Source: Gordonia hirsuta DSM 44140 = NBRC 16056 (GTDB lineage: Bacteria; Actinomycetota; Actinomycetes; Mycobacteriales; Mycobacteriaceae). Taken from it: 58,037 nucleotides of DNA. The DNA lies in assembly GCF_000333015.1 (NCBI RefSeq), contig NZ_BANT01000024.1, positions 1 to 58,037 of the forward strand, written 5' to 3'. Both the position numbers and the translations under genes were made by a program. This document shows positions 7,655 to 22,088 of this stretch, one piece after another; the first letter of the stretch is position 1, and every line of letters begins with the position of its first letter. Under the pieces are notes generated by a model. The model was given only the letters and a program-made list of their open reading frames with translations. It was not told the DNA's origin and did no database searches.

Positions 7655-8881
7655 ATGGTGATGGCAGATCGTCCGGGTGTCGCTACGGCGAGCGGCCCGA
7701 TTACAGCCCTGGCGATGGTGGGACTCGCCGACAATATGCTCAACGGATTGGCGCGGGTCCCCTTCCAGCGACCGCTGTCCGGCCCCGGAGGCATCCTGGA
7801 CAACATCGGTCAGTCGGTGACCCGCCAGGCGATCCGCTCGTTCCTGGGCTATTCGGTGAGTCTGCCGATCGACGAGTTCCGGTCGATGGAGAAGATCCTC
7901 GACAGACTCAGCGGCGCGGTACTCACCCCGGTCGTCAGCACCTTCGGCGGGGTGGAGATCGTCCCCGACGTGGTCGGCGGTCAGGAAGGCGTGTGGTGCC
8001 GGGTCAAACCCGAGGTGGCCTCCCGGGACGACGAGACCCACCACCTCGACCGTTCACGCACCATCCTGTACCTGCACGGCGGCGGCTACTTCGGCACCAC
8101 GCCGAAGATGTACACCATGTTCGCCGCTGCCCTGGCCCGCCTGACCGGCTGCGAGGCCTTCATCCCCGACTACCGCATGTCGCCGGAGTTTCCGTTCCCG
8201 GCGGGCATGCTCGACGCCGCCGATGTCTACCAGGGCCTGCTCGATCGCGGCATCGACGCCGAGAACCTGATCGTGGCCGGCGACTCCGGCGGCGGCGGCC
8301 TGGCGACCTCGCTGATGGTGCACCTGCACGAGCAGAACATGCCCAAACCGCACGCGCTGGTGCTGTTCTCCCCGGAAGTGGACCTGGACTTCTCGCAGGA
8401 GTCGGTGATGAAGAACGCGCCCTACGATGTGCTGCCGTGGAACATCCCGGTCACCTCGTACCTGCGCGGCATCCAGCCTAACGACCGTCGGGTTTCGGCG
8501 GTGTTCAGCAATCCGCAGTCGGAATGGTTCCCGGCGACCTTCGTCTGCTGGGGTGAGGACGAGATGTTCCGTGATTCCATCGAGGAATTCGTGCAGGCGC
8601 TGCGCGACGGCGGCGTCGCGGTGCGGGCGATGGAAGAGCCGGGCATGTTCCACGTCTTCCCGATCCTGATGCCCTGGAGTGAGGCCGCCAAACGCGTCCT
8701 GCGGGAGATCGCCCGGCTGGCCGCCTCGGACACCCAGGATGCGGCCGACGAAGCGGAGAACGAACGCCGTGCCCAGGCGGCAGCGGCCGAAGATGCTAGC
8801 GAGAGCGCTGATACAGCCCGCGGCGTCAACGGCACTGATCTGAACCTGGCCGACATCGAGCTGGAGACCTCAGCCGAATGA
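7655..8881 (+). CDS. Alpha/beta hydrolase, hormone-sensitive-lipase type esterase
   Basis: About 408 residues. HGGG (141-144) forms the HSL-family oxyanion hole, and nucleophile Ser211 is in GDSGGG. A likely Asp is in WGEDEMF and the His in MFHVFP. The last 50 residues are acidic and Ala-rich with no recognisable fold, longer than usual for this family. No signal peptide is visible, so it is probably cytoplasmic or membrane-associated. It should hydrolyse short to medium acyl esters. It lies between two cutinases and its stop overlaps the second cutinase's ATG (ATGA). The trio may act on one kind of extracellular ester or storage lipid, which is an inference from position. Confidence 0.9.
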   Translation: MVMADRPGVATASGPITALAMVGLADNMLNGLARVPFQRPLSGPGGILDNIGQSVTRQAIRSFLGYSVSLPIDEFRSMEKILDRLSGAVLTPVVSTFGGVEIVPDVVGGQEGVWCRVKPEVASRDDETHHLDRSRTILYLHGGGYFGTTPKMYTMFAAALARLTGCEAFIPDYRMSPEFPFPAGMLDAADVYQGLLDRGIDAENLIVAGDSGGGGLATSLMVHLHEQNMPKPHALVLFSPEVDLDFSQESVMKNAPYDVLPWNIPVTSYLRGIQPNDRRVSAVFSNPQSEWFPATFVCWGEDEMFRDSIEEFVQALRDGGVAVRAMEEPGMFHVFPILMPWSEAAKRVLREIARLAASDTQDAADEAENERRAQAAAAEDASESADTARGVNGTDLNLADIELETSAE

Positions 8882-9582
8882 GCCGCCGACTTCTCCTGGT
8901 GGTGGCCACAGTGCTGCTGACCGCCGGCCTGGCCGCCCCGATGAGCGCCGGTCAGGCCCATGCTGCTCGCTGCGCCGATGTGCACCTGCTGTTCGCCCGC
9001 GGCACCGAAGAGGCGGGCGGAAAGATCGGGAACACCGGGCAAGCGATGTACCGGTCCCTGGTCGCACGCTTCCCGAACAAGGACGTCCGCGTGTCCCCGA
9101 TCCGGTACCGGGCCAGCGGGGACTTCGCCGCGGGCACCCAATTCCTGCGCACCGTCTCGGCCGGAGTACGTAATGCGCAGAATCAGCTGCAGCGGCTGGC
9201 TACCAGTTGCCGCAAGACCAAGATCGTTCTGGGCGGCTTCTCCCAGGGCGGTGTGATCGTGACCTATGCGGCCAGCGACCAGATTCTGGGTCCCCAGCTG
9301 ATCGTCGGCGAGATGCCCAGCATGCTGTCGGCAGACGTGTCCCGGCGCGTGGCCGGCGTCGTCACCTTCGGCGCTCCGGGTGACCGGTGGTTCCGGGAGG
9401 TGGGTGTCCCGCCGATGCGGACCGGCGCGGCCTACCGGCACAAGACACGCAAGTACTGCATCCGCGGGGACAACATCTGCGACGGCGGTCCGGTGAACCG
9501 GCCAAACACCGTACACGGCAACTACTCGCGCAACGGGATGACCGGCGCGGCCGCCGATTTCGTCGCCCGCTACGTGCGCTGA
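8878..9582 (+). CDS. Secreted cutinase family esterase (second copy)
   Basis: 234 residues with a signal peptide (SRRLLLVV core, cleavage around AHA-ARC). The catalytic set is Ser122 in GGFSQGG, Asp198 in the CIRGDNIC loop and His213 in TVHGNY. It shares the order of motifs with the cutinase at 6908 but differs over much of its length, so it looks like an older duplication rather than a recent one. ATGA overlap with the esterase gene indicates coupled translation. It is followed by a 9-base inverted repeat that may end the transcript. Confidence 0.93.
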   Translation: MSRRLLLVVATVLLTAGLAAPMSAGQAHAARCADVHLLFARGTEEAGGKIGNTGQAMYRSLVARFPNKDVRVSPIRYRASGDFAAGTQFLRTVSAGVRNAQNQLQRLATSCRKTKIVLGGFSQGGVIVTYAASDQILGPQLIVGEMPSMLSADVSRRVAGVVTFGAPGDRWFREVGVPPMRTGAAYRHKTRKYCIRGDNICDGGPVNRPNTVHGNYSRNGMTGAAADFVARYVR

Positions 9583-9590
9583 GTCATCGA

Positions 9591-9626
9591 TCTGCGGGCC
9601 GGAGCGGTTGTGATCCAGCCCGCAGA
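9591..9626 (+). terminator. Possible terminator after the cutinase/esterase operon
   Basis: TCTGCGGGC (9591-9599) and GCCCGCAGA (9618-9626) form a perfect 9-bp stem with an 18-base loop, 9 bases after the cutinase stop. No T-run follows, so it would be an actinobacterial hairpin without a U-tail or merely a stabilising structure. Confidence 0.4.
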
Positions 9627-9674
9627 CGGACTAAGCGTGCCCACTTGCCGGGACATCCTGTCCACAGGGCGTCG

Positions 9675-9710
9675 TTGCGTTTATCTGTAACGTCTAGTTA
9701 CGGTTACGGC
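9675..9710 (+). promoter_or_regulatory. Promoter of the gene at 9711, leaderless
   Basis: TTGCGT (9675-9680), an 18-base spacer, TACGGT (9699-9704), then 6 bases to the ATG. A complete -35/-10 pair with a leaderless start. Confidence 0.5.
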
Positions 9711-10796
9711 ATGGCTCAGATCTTCTCGTCAGCGTTGGCTCGGCTGCTCATCGACGGCGCCCTGCCGCTTCTCGATTCGCGGCTGGCCGCATCGACGACG
9801 CCCTACACCGGATCCCCCGCCATGATCCCGCACGTCGAGTCACGTGCCCGGTCGATGGTGCATTACGGAATCTTTGTGCCGAAGCTGCCCGAGCCCTACC
9901 GGTACCTCAACACCATGACCCTCATCGGCTCGACCGGTACGGAGATCTTCGACAACGACGCCCTGGTGGCCCCCGATGCACGCAATACGACGACGGTCCT
10001 GAGCACCACAGCGGCCGACGATCAGTACTTCTATCGTGCCTACGATGCGGCGACCGACTGTGACTTCGCCGCCGACGGCAGCCATCTGCGCTGGGGCGGC
10101 GAACTCACCATCGACGTGGCCGAGTCGCGGGCGCACATCCTAGGCCGCTACCCGGATTTCTCTGTGGAACTCACCTCGACGATCACCGATCAGGTGTCGT
10201 ATTTCATCCGCACACCGATCTACGACCATCTCAGCCTGCTGGCGCCCTTCGAGGGGACCATCACCGACGCCGACGGAACGACCCCCGTTTCCGGGCTCGG
10301 CACCTTCGAATACGCCCACGCGATCACGCCTCAAGCGCTGACGGGCCGCCCGTTTCCGGGGCCGCTGAAACTGCCGGCCGACTTCTTCACCTACCAGATC
10401 ATCGAGCTCGATGAGCGCACCCAGCTGTTGCTGACCTGCGTCAGTGTCCGGGGTGCCGTCGCTTGCCTGCTGGTGCATATCCGCGTCCTCGGCGAGTCGA
10501 CACGGGTGCTCGATGAGGTGACCTTCGAGGTCGGCGAATACGCCGACGACCTGGTCGACGAATGGGGCCGCCCGATGCGGATGCCGGCACACATGCGCTG
10601 GATCGCTCGCCAGGACGGCCGCGAGGTGCTGCGGCTGGATGCGGTCCCGGACAGCACCTGGCGGTTCGGCCACGGCCGGGGCTATGTCGGCGCCTACAGC
10701 TATGCCGGCCGGTTCCTCGACGACGACGTCACCGGTAGCGGATACATCGAATGGGTCGACACCCAGCGGAATCCGCGCCGATCTTGGGGCCGGTGA
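9711..10796 (+). CDS. Uncharacterised protein, possibly DUF6670 family
   Basis: 361 residues, no signal peptide or clear membrane helix. The sequence is rich in beta-strand-like segments, with a C-terminal region reading GRGYVGAYSYAGRF and then GYIEWVD, reminiscent of the lipocalin-like CrtC or AttH folds. From memory it resembles proteins annotated DUF6670 in Gordonia and Rhodococcus, but this is a weak recall. No catalytic motif is visible. Monocistronic, with its own leaderless promoter, between the cutinase operon and the IS remnant. Confidence 0.7.
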   Translation: MAQIFSSALARLLIDGALPLLDSRLAASTTPYTGSPAMIPHVESRARSMVHYGIFVPKLPEPYRYLNTMTLIGSTGTEIFDNDALVAPDARNTTTVLSTTAADDQYFYRAYDAATDCDFAADGSHLRWGGELTIDVAESRAHILGRYPDFSVELTSTITDQVSYFIRTPIYDHLSLLAPFEGTITDADGTTPVSGLGTFEYAHAITPQALTGRPFPGPLKLPADFFTYQIIELDERTQLLLTCVSVRGAVACLLVHIRVLGESTRVLDEVTFEVGEYADDLVDEWGRPMRMPAHMRWIARQDGREVLRLDAVPDSTWRFGHGRGYVGAYSYAGRFLDDDVTGSGYIEWVDTQRNPRRSWGR

Positions 10797-10941
10797 GGGC
10801 CAGAAACGAGGAAGGTCGCTACCACCGAAATGGGTAATAGCGATCTTCTCCGGCAAGCTGTAGGTCCCGGATCTCCGGCCGCGGCGCCACACCGGATCGG
10901 CAGACGCTGCACCTGACCGACAGCACCTCCGCACCCGGCTC

Positions 10942-11217
10942 AGAACACACGTAGGTGCCCTCGTCGGGGAGCTGGGCGTAGATCTCCAGCGGCGCCTGGT
11001 CGACGAACCGGTCGCAGTTGAGCAGGGTGAGCACGTACTGGCGTTCGGCCACGGTAAGCCTGTTCACCGGCGCCTTGGCCACCACCGGGATCGGTGTCGA
11101 GCGTTTCTTGTCCCGGGCAGCGGTCGACCGCGTCACCGACGTCAAAGTCGTTGCGTCCCTGGTGCTCACACCGGCCGCGGTCAGATCGTGATGGGCGCCC
11201 TTCAACGCTTCTTGCGC
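10942..11217 (-). pseudogene. IS3-type transposase OrfB, N-terminal fragment
   Basis: In-frame sequence reads ALKGAHHDLTAAGV, then NRLTVAERQYVLTLLNCDRF and LEIYAQLPDEGTYVCS, which is the typical start of an IS3-family OrfB (residues about 1-90). The rve integrase core with its DDE residues is absent. The frame is -1 relative to OrfA, as expected where programmed frameshifting joins the two, but no canonical A6G slip site is present. No function is expected. Confidence 0.7.
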
Positions 11218-11633
11218 GGCTCGTCGGTGTCCGCGCTCTCGGAGAGTGACTCCAAGAGCGCGTGCGCTTTTCCCATGATGTCCAGGGCGGTCTCGGTCGT
11301 CTCGAGTCGCTTGTTCGCGCGGGCGAGCTCGCGTTTGAGGCGGGCGATCTCGGCCTGCTCGGCGGTGAGCTTGCCGATCTTCGCGCCGGCGGGCTTGCCG
11401 TCGAGCACCCCGGCATCGCGTTGCTTGCGCCACTCGCTGATCAGCGACGAGTACAAGCCCTCGCGACGCAAGTACGCACCGCCCTCGTTGCTCTTGCAGG
11501 CCTGCTCGTACGCGGCCAGATGGGCGAGTTTGGCCGCCGGGGTGAACGTGCGCCGGCGAGGGCCGTCGGCACGAGGATGCAAGGACTCCATGCGGTCATT
11601 GTCCCCGGCCGAAGCCAGGCTGGAAATCGTCAT
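11202..11633 (-). CDS. IS3-type transposase OrfA (helix-turn-helix subunit), remnant element
   Basis: 143 residues from the ATG at 11633 (another ATG at 11591 is possible). An N-terminal helix-turn-helix region (RRTFTPAAKLAHLAAYE, then GGAYLRREGLYSSLISEWRK) is followed by a coiled coil (EQAEIARLKRELARANKRLE) ending in a short basic tail. This is the DNA-binding and dimerising subunit of IS3-family transposases. With OrfB truncated it cannot support transposition by itself. Confidence 0.8.
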   Translation of the reverse strand: MTISSLASAGDNDRMESLHPRADGPRRRTFTPAAKLAHLAAYEQACKSNEGGAYLRREGLYSSLISEWRKQRDAGVLDGKPAGAKIGKLTAEQAEIARLKRELARANKRLETTETALDIMGKAHALLESLSESADTDEPRKKR

Positions 11634-11871
11634 CGTCAGGTTGATCGATATCTCGCCCTGCAGGCGTGGTTGCTGTGAACCGTTGGACTCAACTCCCCCT
11701 GACACGCAGGGATCGACGAACTGCAGTCCAACAGCTCTCTGGACAACAGCAGTCAGACGCACACGGCAACAACCGGTCGGGATCCGATCTGGGCCTAACT
11801 CCAGCGAGGTCACGGCAACCGAAAGGGCATATCCAAACTCATCACTGGGACTTGTCCAAATATGCCTCTTG

Positions 11872-11944
11872 TGGAGCCTAGGAGATTCGAACTCCTGACA
11901 TCCGCCTTGCAAAGGCGGCGCTCTACCAACTGAGCTAAGGCCCC
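11872..11944 (-). tRNA. tRNA-Ala (anticodon TGC)
   Basis: A 73-base cloverleaf on the minus strand starting GGGGCCTTAGCTCAGTTGG. Acceptor stem GGGGCCT/AGGCTCC includes the G3-U70 pair that defines alanine identity. The anticodon loop is CTTTGCAAG and the T-arm is GGAGTTCGAATCTCC. CCA is not encoded. It follows tRNA-Ile on the same strand with a 29-base spacer, the conserved ileT-alaT pair near gyrA in this order. Confidence 0.97.
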
Positions 11945-11973
11945 TGACCGGTGTGAACCGGAAGGATTCTTGG

Positions 11974-12047
11974 TGGGCCTAGGAGGACTTGAACCTCCGA
12001 CCTCTTCGTTATCAGCGAAGCGCTCTAACCGCCTGAGCTATAGGCCC
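11974..12047 (-). tRNA. tRNA-Ile (anticodon GAT)
   Basis: A 74-base cloverleaf on the minus strand starting GGGCCTATAGCTCAGGCGG. The acceptor stem GGGCCTA pairs with the 3' side, the anticodon loop is CTGATAA, and the T-arm is GGAGGTTCAAGTCCTCC. The 3' CCA is encoded (11971-11973). Located between the DUF3566 gene and tRNA-Ala. Confidence 0.97.
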
Positions 12048-12115
12048 GTGAACCGAGATGGAACATTACCCGACAGTGCAGCAGCAGACAAAACCGCTGG
12101 TCAGACGGAACAGGA

Positions 12116-13094
12116 TCAGTCCAGGTCTGCCAGGGTTACTTCGAAGCCACCGACCACATCGGCGCACACGTTGTAGATGTACGCCATGATCGTTGCGAGC
12201 GCGGTGAGGATCACCGCAGCGAAGATTCCGAACAGCGCCGAGAAACCGAAGACCTGGCCGGCGGTGAGCAGGTCGCCGCCCTCACTGGTGCCGTCAGCGC
12301 TGACGATGGTCGCGAACGAGGAGTTGATCTGATCCCAGACGCCCATTCCGGCCAGGACACCGTAGAGGACCGCGATCGCGATCATCCAGATCAGGAACCC
12401 TGCGACGGCCAGCACACCGGTCACCTTGAAGATCGACCAAGGATCGACGCGACGCACCTGAACGGCCGCGCGCAAGGGAGTGCCGATGGTCGACGACGCC
12501 GGAATCCTGCGCACAGCCGCCCGTCCGGCCGGATCGGTGCCGGCGCCTACCCGGTGGATGGTGTCCAGATCAGGACGCTCGGTCCCGGCGAGTGCGTCAC
12601 CGGCACCCGCGGGACCGGTCGGCTCAGCAGAGCGCGACGGCACAGGTCCCCGAACTCCTGGCACTGCGGCCGGCATGGCCGTGGTCGGGGCCGCGGAGGG
12701 CGTCTGCTGCTGGGGCTGCGCAGGCTGTTGGGGCTGCTGCGGTGCCGCCGGACGGTTCTGCGGTGCCGCGGGACCCTGCTGCGAGCCGGTCGGCGCCGCG
12801 GGAGCACTCGCTGCCTGGGGGGGGCTTCGACCCCGGACCCTTAGCCGGTCCGCCCGGCGCCTCGGGGGCTGCCGGTCGGGTCCGCTTGTTCTGTCCCCCG
12901 GCGTCGGCCGGGCCTGTCGGGCCGGCCGACGGCGGTCCGACCGGCGGGAATTCCGCGCCGGCGGCGGCCGCCTTCGCCATCTGACCGGCGGTCATCGCCG
13001 TGGTGGGCGTGGCCGAGGTGGTCTCCCCACGCTTCCACGGCGGCGTGACCTTACCGGCTCGGGGCGAGTCGGCCGGCTCGTTCGCTTTGCTCAC
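12116..13094 (-). pseudogene. DUF3566 membrane protein (Rv0007-like), frameshifted at a G8 run
   Basis: The N-terminal part (GTG at 13094, MSKANEPADSPRAGKVTPPW) and the C-terminal part are in different frames. The shift falls in the run of eight G at 12817-12824 (C8 on the coding strand). Removing one base joins ...GPGSKPP directly to QAASAPAAPTGSQQG, a Pro/Ala/Gln-rich linker with no stop, giving about 325 residues. The C-terminal DUF3566 domain (from about base 12460) has RRVDPWSIFKVT, two membrane helices and the end GGFEVTLADLD. Mycobacterial Rv0007 is about 304 residues. The gene directly follows gyrA in these genomes, and DUF3566 proteins are linked to envelope growth. It may be a sequencing error, a slippage-controlled gene or a true mutation. 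Confidence 0.85.
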
Positions 13095-13146
13095 TGAAGA
13101 GTCCTCACTGACGGGTTCCTCACAACCCTAATCGCTGCTCCAGGGT

Positions 13147-15678
<2,532 letters not shown>

Positions 15679-15755
15679 GAGAACACTTTCTGGTTTCGAC
15701 GGGGCTCAGCCGTTCGGCGGTGAGCTCCGGCGGCGGTGTGGCTTCGCTTCGACGA

Positions 15756-17897
<2,142 letters not shown>

Positions 17898-17997
17898 CTA
17901 ACTGCGCCAGAGGGCGCCGAATCTGCCGAGAACGCCTCCGGATGTATCTGACGCCGGTTCAGGCGCTCATCGGGCCTCCAGGGGTTCTTGCGGGAGA

Positions 17998-18537
17998 TCA
18001 ACCGTAGGTGTCCCGCGGACCGCGGCCGGAAACGTGCAGGGGACCTTTCCGCCACGACGGTGCTGCCGGACCGGTGATCCGCAGGCTGGTGACCACCCCG
18101 TGGCCGACGGCCGCGGCGATCTTGGCCAGGATCTGGGACTGCATATAACGCAGCTGAGTGGCCCACGCCGTCGATTCGGCGCGCACGTGCAGCACACCGT
18201 CGGTCAGCGACGTCGGTTCGGCGTGGGCGGCGATATCGGGACCGACGATCGGCTCCCAGGAACCGAAGACGGTGCCCTCACTGATCTTCGACGACCAGCC
18301 GCGCGATTTGGCCATCGCGCCCACCAACCGGCCCAGCGGCTGCGGATCCCGGCTGTCGGGACCGGACCCCGACCAGCGGCGTCGTCGACGATCCCGGGAC
18401 GGCGACCGGTCGCCGACGGGACCGCTGCGTCCCCGGCCGACCGCCTTGCCGCGGGCCTTGGCCTCGGTGCGGGCCTGCTCCAATGCCTTGCGGGCCATCT
18501 CGTATCCGGGGGAATGATCGGTGCCTTCGCTGCTCAC
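17998..18537 (-). CDS. dciA: DciA family replicative helicase loader (DUF721)
   Basis: 179 residues. A basic, Arg-rich disordered N-terminal part (to about 65) is followed by the KH-like DUF721 domain: [27 protein letters not shown], then [21 protein letters not shown] and [17 protein letters not shown]. DciA loads or stimulates DnaB-type helicase in bacteria lacking DnaC. The start is GTG with GGAGGA just upstream, and the GTGA overlap with the recF stop couples translation. Same place as Rv0004. Confidence 0.93.
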   Translation of the reverse strand: MSSEGTDHSPGYEMARKALEQARTEAKARGKAVGRGRSGPVGDRSPSRDRRRRRWSGSGPDSRDPQPLGRLVGAMAKSRGWSSKISEGTVFGSWEPIVGPDIAAHAEPTSLTDGVLHVRAESTAWATQLRYMQSQILAKIAAAVGHGVVTSLRITGPAAPSWRKGPLHVSGRGPRDTYG

Positions 18538-19751
18538 GATTCCTCCTGCGGTCTGCTCTGCGACGGTTCGGCGACGGTGTGATCATCGAGGATCACCGAC
18601 CGTCGGACACCATCGTGCTCCTGCACTCCGACAGAGATGCGCCGACCGGCCAGCACCTGCGGGATGTCCTCCCCCACTGCAGCGGTGATGAGCAGCTGCT
18701 CGGCCGAAGCGGTGAACTCGGCGAGCTTCTGCCGCCGCGCGGTATCCAGCTCGGCGAAGACGTCGTCGAGCATGATCACCGGTTCCACCCCGTCGGTGCG
18801 CAGCAGATCCACGCAGGCCAGGCGCAGGGCCAGCGCGAACGACCACGATTCTCCGTGGCTGGCGAAACCCTTGGCCGGTTCGGTGCCCAGCCCCAGGAAC
18901 AGATCGTCGCGGTGCGGCCCGATCAGGCACAATCCGCGGTCGATCTCCTTGGACCGGACCTCATGCAGACGCTGCGCCAGGATCTGCCGGATCTCCTCGA
19001 CCGCCGCCGGACCCCCCGGGCTCGCATCCACCTCGGGACCGGCCGCCGAGCGGTAGGCGATGTGCGCAGGCCGCGAATGCGGGGCGATCGACGCATAGGC
19101 CTGCGTCACCAGCGGATCGAGCTGGGCGATGACGGCCAGGCGGTCGGCGGTCACCTCCGCACCGAACTGCGCCAGCTGCTCATCCCAGACGTCCAGGGTG
19201 CTCATCACCGAATCGGCGTCGGCCGAGGATCGGCGCATCGCCGCCCCGGCGGTTTTGAGCAGTGCCGACCGCTGCCGCAGCACCCGTTCGTAGTCGGCCC
19301 GTGATCCCGCCGCCAGCGGCCGCAGCTGTACGACGATCTCGTCGAGGAACCGGCGCCGCTCCCCCGGGTCCCCGCGCACCAGTGCCAGATCCTCCGGAGC
19401 GAACAGCACGGTGCGCAGAATTCCCAGAATCTCCCGGGTGCGGCGGACCGGCGCGGTGTTGATCTGCGCCTTATTGGCGCCCTGCGCGGCGATCGTCAGA
19501 TCGACCGACAGCTCGCGGCCCTCGTTGTGCACGGTGGTGAACACCCGGGCCGCGGTCGCACCGGTGCGCACCAGGGGGCCGTCCCCGGAGACCCGATGCG
19601 AACGCAGGGTCGCCACATAGAACAGGGACTCGAGCAGGTTCGTCTTACCGAAGCCGTTGCGTCCGACGAAGATCGTCGGCCCGGGCTCCAGTTCCAGCTC
19701 GACGCGGTCCCACGAGCGAAAATCTGTCAGCGCGAGTTCCCGGACGAACAC
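18534..19751 (-). CDS. recF: DNA replication/repair protein RecF
   Basis: 405 residues. Walker [10 protein letters not shown] (30-38), ABC signature-type region after [21 protein letters not shown], and Walker B with D-loop [10 protein letters not shown] near the C-terminus. RecF binds gapped DNA and helps RecR/RecO load RecA. The GTG start shares its first base with the last base of the gnd stop codon (TAGTG), and the stop overlaps the dciA start. Confidence 0.97.
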   Translation of the reverse strand: MFVRELALTDFRSWDRVELELEPGPTIFVGRNGFGKTNLLESLFYVATLRSHRVSGDGPLVRTGATAARVFTTVHNEGRELSVDLTIAAQGANKAQINTAPVRRTREILGILRTVLFAPEDLALVRGDPGERRRFLDEIVVQLRPLAAGSRADYERVLRQRSALLKTAGAAMRRSSADADSVMSTLDVWDEQLAQFGAEVTADRLAVIAQLDPLVTQAYASIAPHSRPAHIAYRSAAGPEVDASPGGPAAVEEIRQILAQRLHEVRSKEIDRGLCLIGPHRDDLFLGLGTEPAKGFASHGESWSFALALRLACVDLLRTDGVEPVIMLDDVFAELDTARRQKLAEFTASAEQLLITAAVGEDIPQVLAGRRISVGVQEHDGVRRSVILDDHTVAEPSQSRPQEES

Positions 19752-20671
19752 TATTTGTCATGCGTAGAGGTCTCGCCGACGCTGCGCCCCTGCTGGTCGA
19801 CCATCGCGTGTCCGCCGAACTGGTTCCGCAGCGCCGAGACCGCCTTGAGCGCCGGCGAACTCTCCTGACGGGAGGAGAAGCGGGCGAACAGTGCCGCCGA
19901 GATCACGTGCAGCGGCACCGCGTGGCGGACGCCTTCTTCGACGGTCCACCGGCCCTCGCCGGAGTCGGTCGTGTAATCGGAGATCTGGGCCAGACCCGGA
20001 TCCTCTTCGAGTGCGCGCACCAGCAGGTCCAGCAGCCAGGACCGCACGACGGTACCTTCGGTCCACGCCTTGAGGGTGCCGGTGACGTCCTCGATGAGCG
20101 GCTCGGCCTGCAGCAGTTCGTACCCCTCGGCATAGGCCTGCATCAGGCCGTATTCGATGCCGTTGTGCACCATCTTGGCGTAGTGACCGGCACCGACCGG
20201 ACCGACATGGACGAAACCGTTCTCCCGTGGGCCGGCCGGCCGCAGCGCATCGAAGATCGGCATCACCTTGGCGACGTCCTCGTCGCTGCCGCCGACCATC
20301 AACGCGTAACCGTTCTCCAGACCCCAGACACCGCCGGAGACTCCGCAGTCCAGATAGCCGATGCCACCCTGGGCCAGCAGATCGGCGTGCGGCTGATCAT
20401 CGGTGAACCGCGAGTTACCGCCGTCGATCACCACATCTCCGGGTGAGAGCAGACCGGCCAGGGCCTCGACGTTCTGATCGGTGATCTCCCCGTGGGGCAC
20501 CATCAGCCACACCACGCGGGGTGCCTCCAGGCGCTCGACCAGCTCGGCCAGGCTGGCCACATCGCTGACCTCGGGGCGAGGGTCGTAGCCGATCACCTCG
20601 TGGCCGGCCGCCTTGATGCGGGTGCGCATATTGGCACCCATCTTTCCCAGACCCACAAGTCCCAGTTGCAT
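19751..20671 (-). CDS. gnd: 6-phosphogluconate dehydrogenase, decarboxylating (short, NAD-type)
   Basis: 306 residues, the length of the short GntZ/Gnd2-like class rather than the 470-residue NADP class. Rossmann start MQLGLVGLGKMGANM, substrate motif DCGVSGGVWGLENGYALMVGG and catalytic Lys in VGAGHYAKMVHNGIEYG. It oxidises 6-phosphogluconate to ribulose 5-phosphate, CO2 and reduced cofactor. A gnd gene between dnaN and recF is also seen in M. smegmatis and relatives, but not in M. tuberculosis. Confidence 0.96.
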   Translation of the reverse strand: MQLGLVGLGKMGANMRTRIKAAGHEVIGYDPRPEVSDVASLAELVERLEAPRVVWLMVPHGEITDQNVEALAGLLSPGDVVIDGGNSRFTDDQPHADLLAQGGIGYLDCGVSGGVWGLENGYALMVGGSDEDVAKVMPIFDALRPAGPRENGFVHVGPVGAGHYAKMVHNGIEYGLMQAYAEGYELLQAEPLIEDVTGTLKAWTEGTVVRSWLLDLLVRALEEDPGLAQISDYTTDSGEGRWTVEEGVRHAVPLHVISAALFARFSSRQESSPALKAVSALRNQFGGHAMVDQQGRSVGETSTHDK

Positions 20672-20717
20672 TCGATGGATTCCTCTCGGGAGACGGCCGC
20701 TGCAGGATCGGTGATCG

Positions 20718-21920
20718 TCAGCCGGGCAGCCGGACCGGCATCAGCAGATAACTGAACTCGCTGTCGGGCGCCAGATAGGCACCGGACTCGTCGGCGACCG
20801 GCTCGTCTTCGGTGGCCGGCCGCAGCACCGCCGGCCGGATGGCCGCCCGGCGTTCACCCGAACCGTCCGGCTCGGGATTGGTGAAACCGAACTGGACCGT
20901 CGGCGCACCGATCGCAGCCAGTCCGTCGAGCAGGTACGTGGGATTGAACGCGATCAGGATCGGATCACCGTAGAACGCGGCGTCGAGGGTCTCCTCGGCC
21001 TTACCGGCCTCGTCCCCGCCGGCGGTCAGAACGACGGCATCGCCGGTGAAATCCATCCGGATCTGCGCACCGCGCTCGGCGACCAGCGAGACACGCTTAA
21101 TCGCCTCGATCAGGGCTGCGCTCTCGACTGCGGCCACCGAGGTGTGGCTGGCCGGGAAGAGCTGCCGGAACTTGGGGAACTCCGCGTCGAGCAGACGGGT
21201 GGTGGTCTTCTTGGCACCGGAGGTGATGCCGAGGATGCCGTCGGCACCGATGGCTTGACCGGAGCCGAAGGCCAACTCGACCGTGCCGGTGTGATCAGCA
21301 CCGGCGGACTTGGCCGCGTCCGAGAGCGTCTTGGCCGGCACCAGAGCCGCACCGATGGCGCCGGCGTCGTTGGGCGACCAGGCCAGCTCGCGCACAGCCA
21401 GGCGGAAGCGGTCGGTGGCGGCCAGCACGATGCGGTCGCCGTCGATCTCCACCCGCACACCGGTCAGCATCGGCAGCGTGTCATCGCGCCCGGCAGCCAC
21501 CGCCACCTGCGAAACCGCCTCGGCGAACAGCTCACCGGGGATGCTGCCGGTGTTCTCCGGGACGTCCGGGAGTTCGGGGTAGTCCTCGACCGGCATGGTG
21601 GGCAGCGAGAACTTGGACGAGCCGCAGGCGATCGCCACGCGGGCGCCGTCGATGCTCACATCGACCGGCTTGTTGGGCAGCGCCTTGGTGATGTCGGCCA
21701 GCAGACGGCCCGAGACCAGGACCTTGCCGGTTTCTACGACCTCGGCGGAGATGGTCTCGGTGGCCGAGACCTCGTAGTCGAAACCGGCGACCATCAGGCC
21801 GTCGTCGTTGGCGGTGAGGACCACGCAACCCAGGACCGGCACCGGTGGCCGTGTCGGAAGGCTTCGAGCGACCCAGGCGACGGCATCGGCGAACTCGTCG
21901 CGCACGACACGAAACTTCAT
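20718..21920 (-). CDS. dnaN: DNA polymerase III sliding clamp (beta subunit)
   Basis: 400 residues from the ATG at 21920 ([21 protein letters not shown]). Three clamp domains of similar fold; the C-terminus ends [10 protein letters not shown], the typical MPMRL-like motif of DnaN. The open frame extends 40 codons upstream through oriC-side sequence without similarity, so the ATG that matches the family start was chosen. It encircles DNA and tethers polymerase. Confidence 0.97.
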   Translation of the reverse strand: MKFRVVRDEFADAVAWVARSLPTRPPVPVLGCVVLTANDDGLMVAGFDYEVSATETISAEVVETGKVLVSGRLLADITKALPNKPVDVSIDGARVAIACGSSKFSLPTMPVEDYPELPDVPENTGSIPGELFAEAVSQVAVAAGRDDTLPMLTGVRVEIDGDRIVLAATDRFRLAVRELAWSPNDAGAIGAALVPAKTLSDAAKSAGADHTGTVELAFGSGQAIGADGILGITSGAKKTTTRLLDAEFPKFRQLFPASHTSVAAVESAALIEAIKRVSLVAERGAQIRMDFTGDAVVLTAGGDEAGKAEETLDAAFYGDPILIAFNPTYLLDGLAAIGAPTVQFGFTNPEPDGSGERRAAIRPAVLRPATEDEPVADESGAYLAPDSEFSYLLMPVRLPG

Positions 21921-22088
21921 CTGCTGTGATTGCCCTTCTTCGCGTATCGGCCGGAAACGGAACCGGCCAGGCGACCGCTCGTCGCCGAGTCCACTGTAGT
22001 TCGCCGCGATCCGATGATGTGACTCAAGTCCGCAAAGCACCGACCGGACCGGAGCGGCACGGCGACGGGCCGTGCATCCCCAGCCCTG

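Larger units (their letters stand above)
10942..11633 (-). mobile_element. Decayed IS3-family insertion sequence
   Basis: A complete-looking OrfA is followed, in the -1 frame, by only the N-terminal part of OrfB. After TYVCS (about 10942) the IS similarity stops and unrelated sequence continues in frame to a stop at 10819. The DDE catalytic core is therefore missing. I could not define terminal inverted repeats. It lies 240 bases from tRNA-Ala, at the boundary between the conserved origin block and the accessory block. Confidence 0.75.

Noticed and set aside
9658..9666. CTGTCCACA, a single DnaA-box-like 9-mer upstream of the gene at 9711
   Set aside because: One isolated copy with a mismatch is expected by chance; no cluster.
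11682..11732. Inverted repeat GTTGGACT / AGTCCAAC near the IS remnant
   Set aside because: Only 8 bp with a 35-base loop, and not placed at matching ends of the element, so I do not call it a terminal repeat or terminator.
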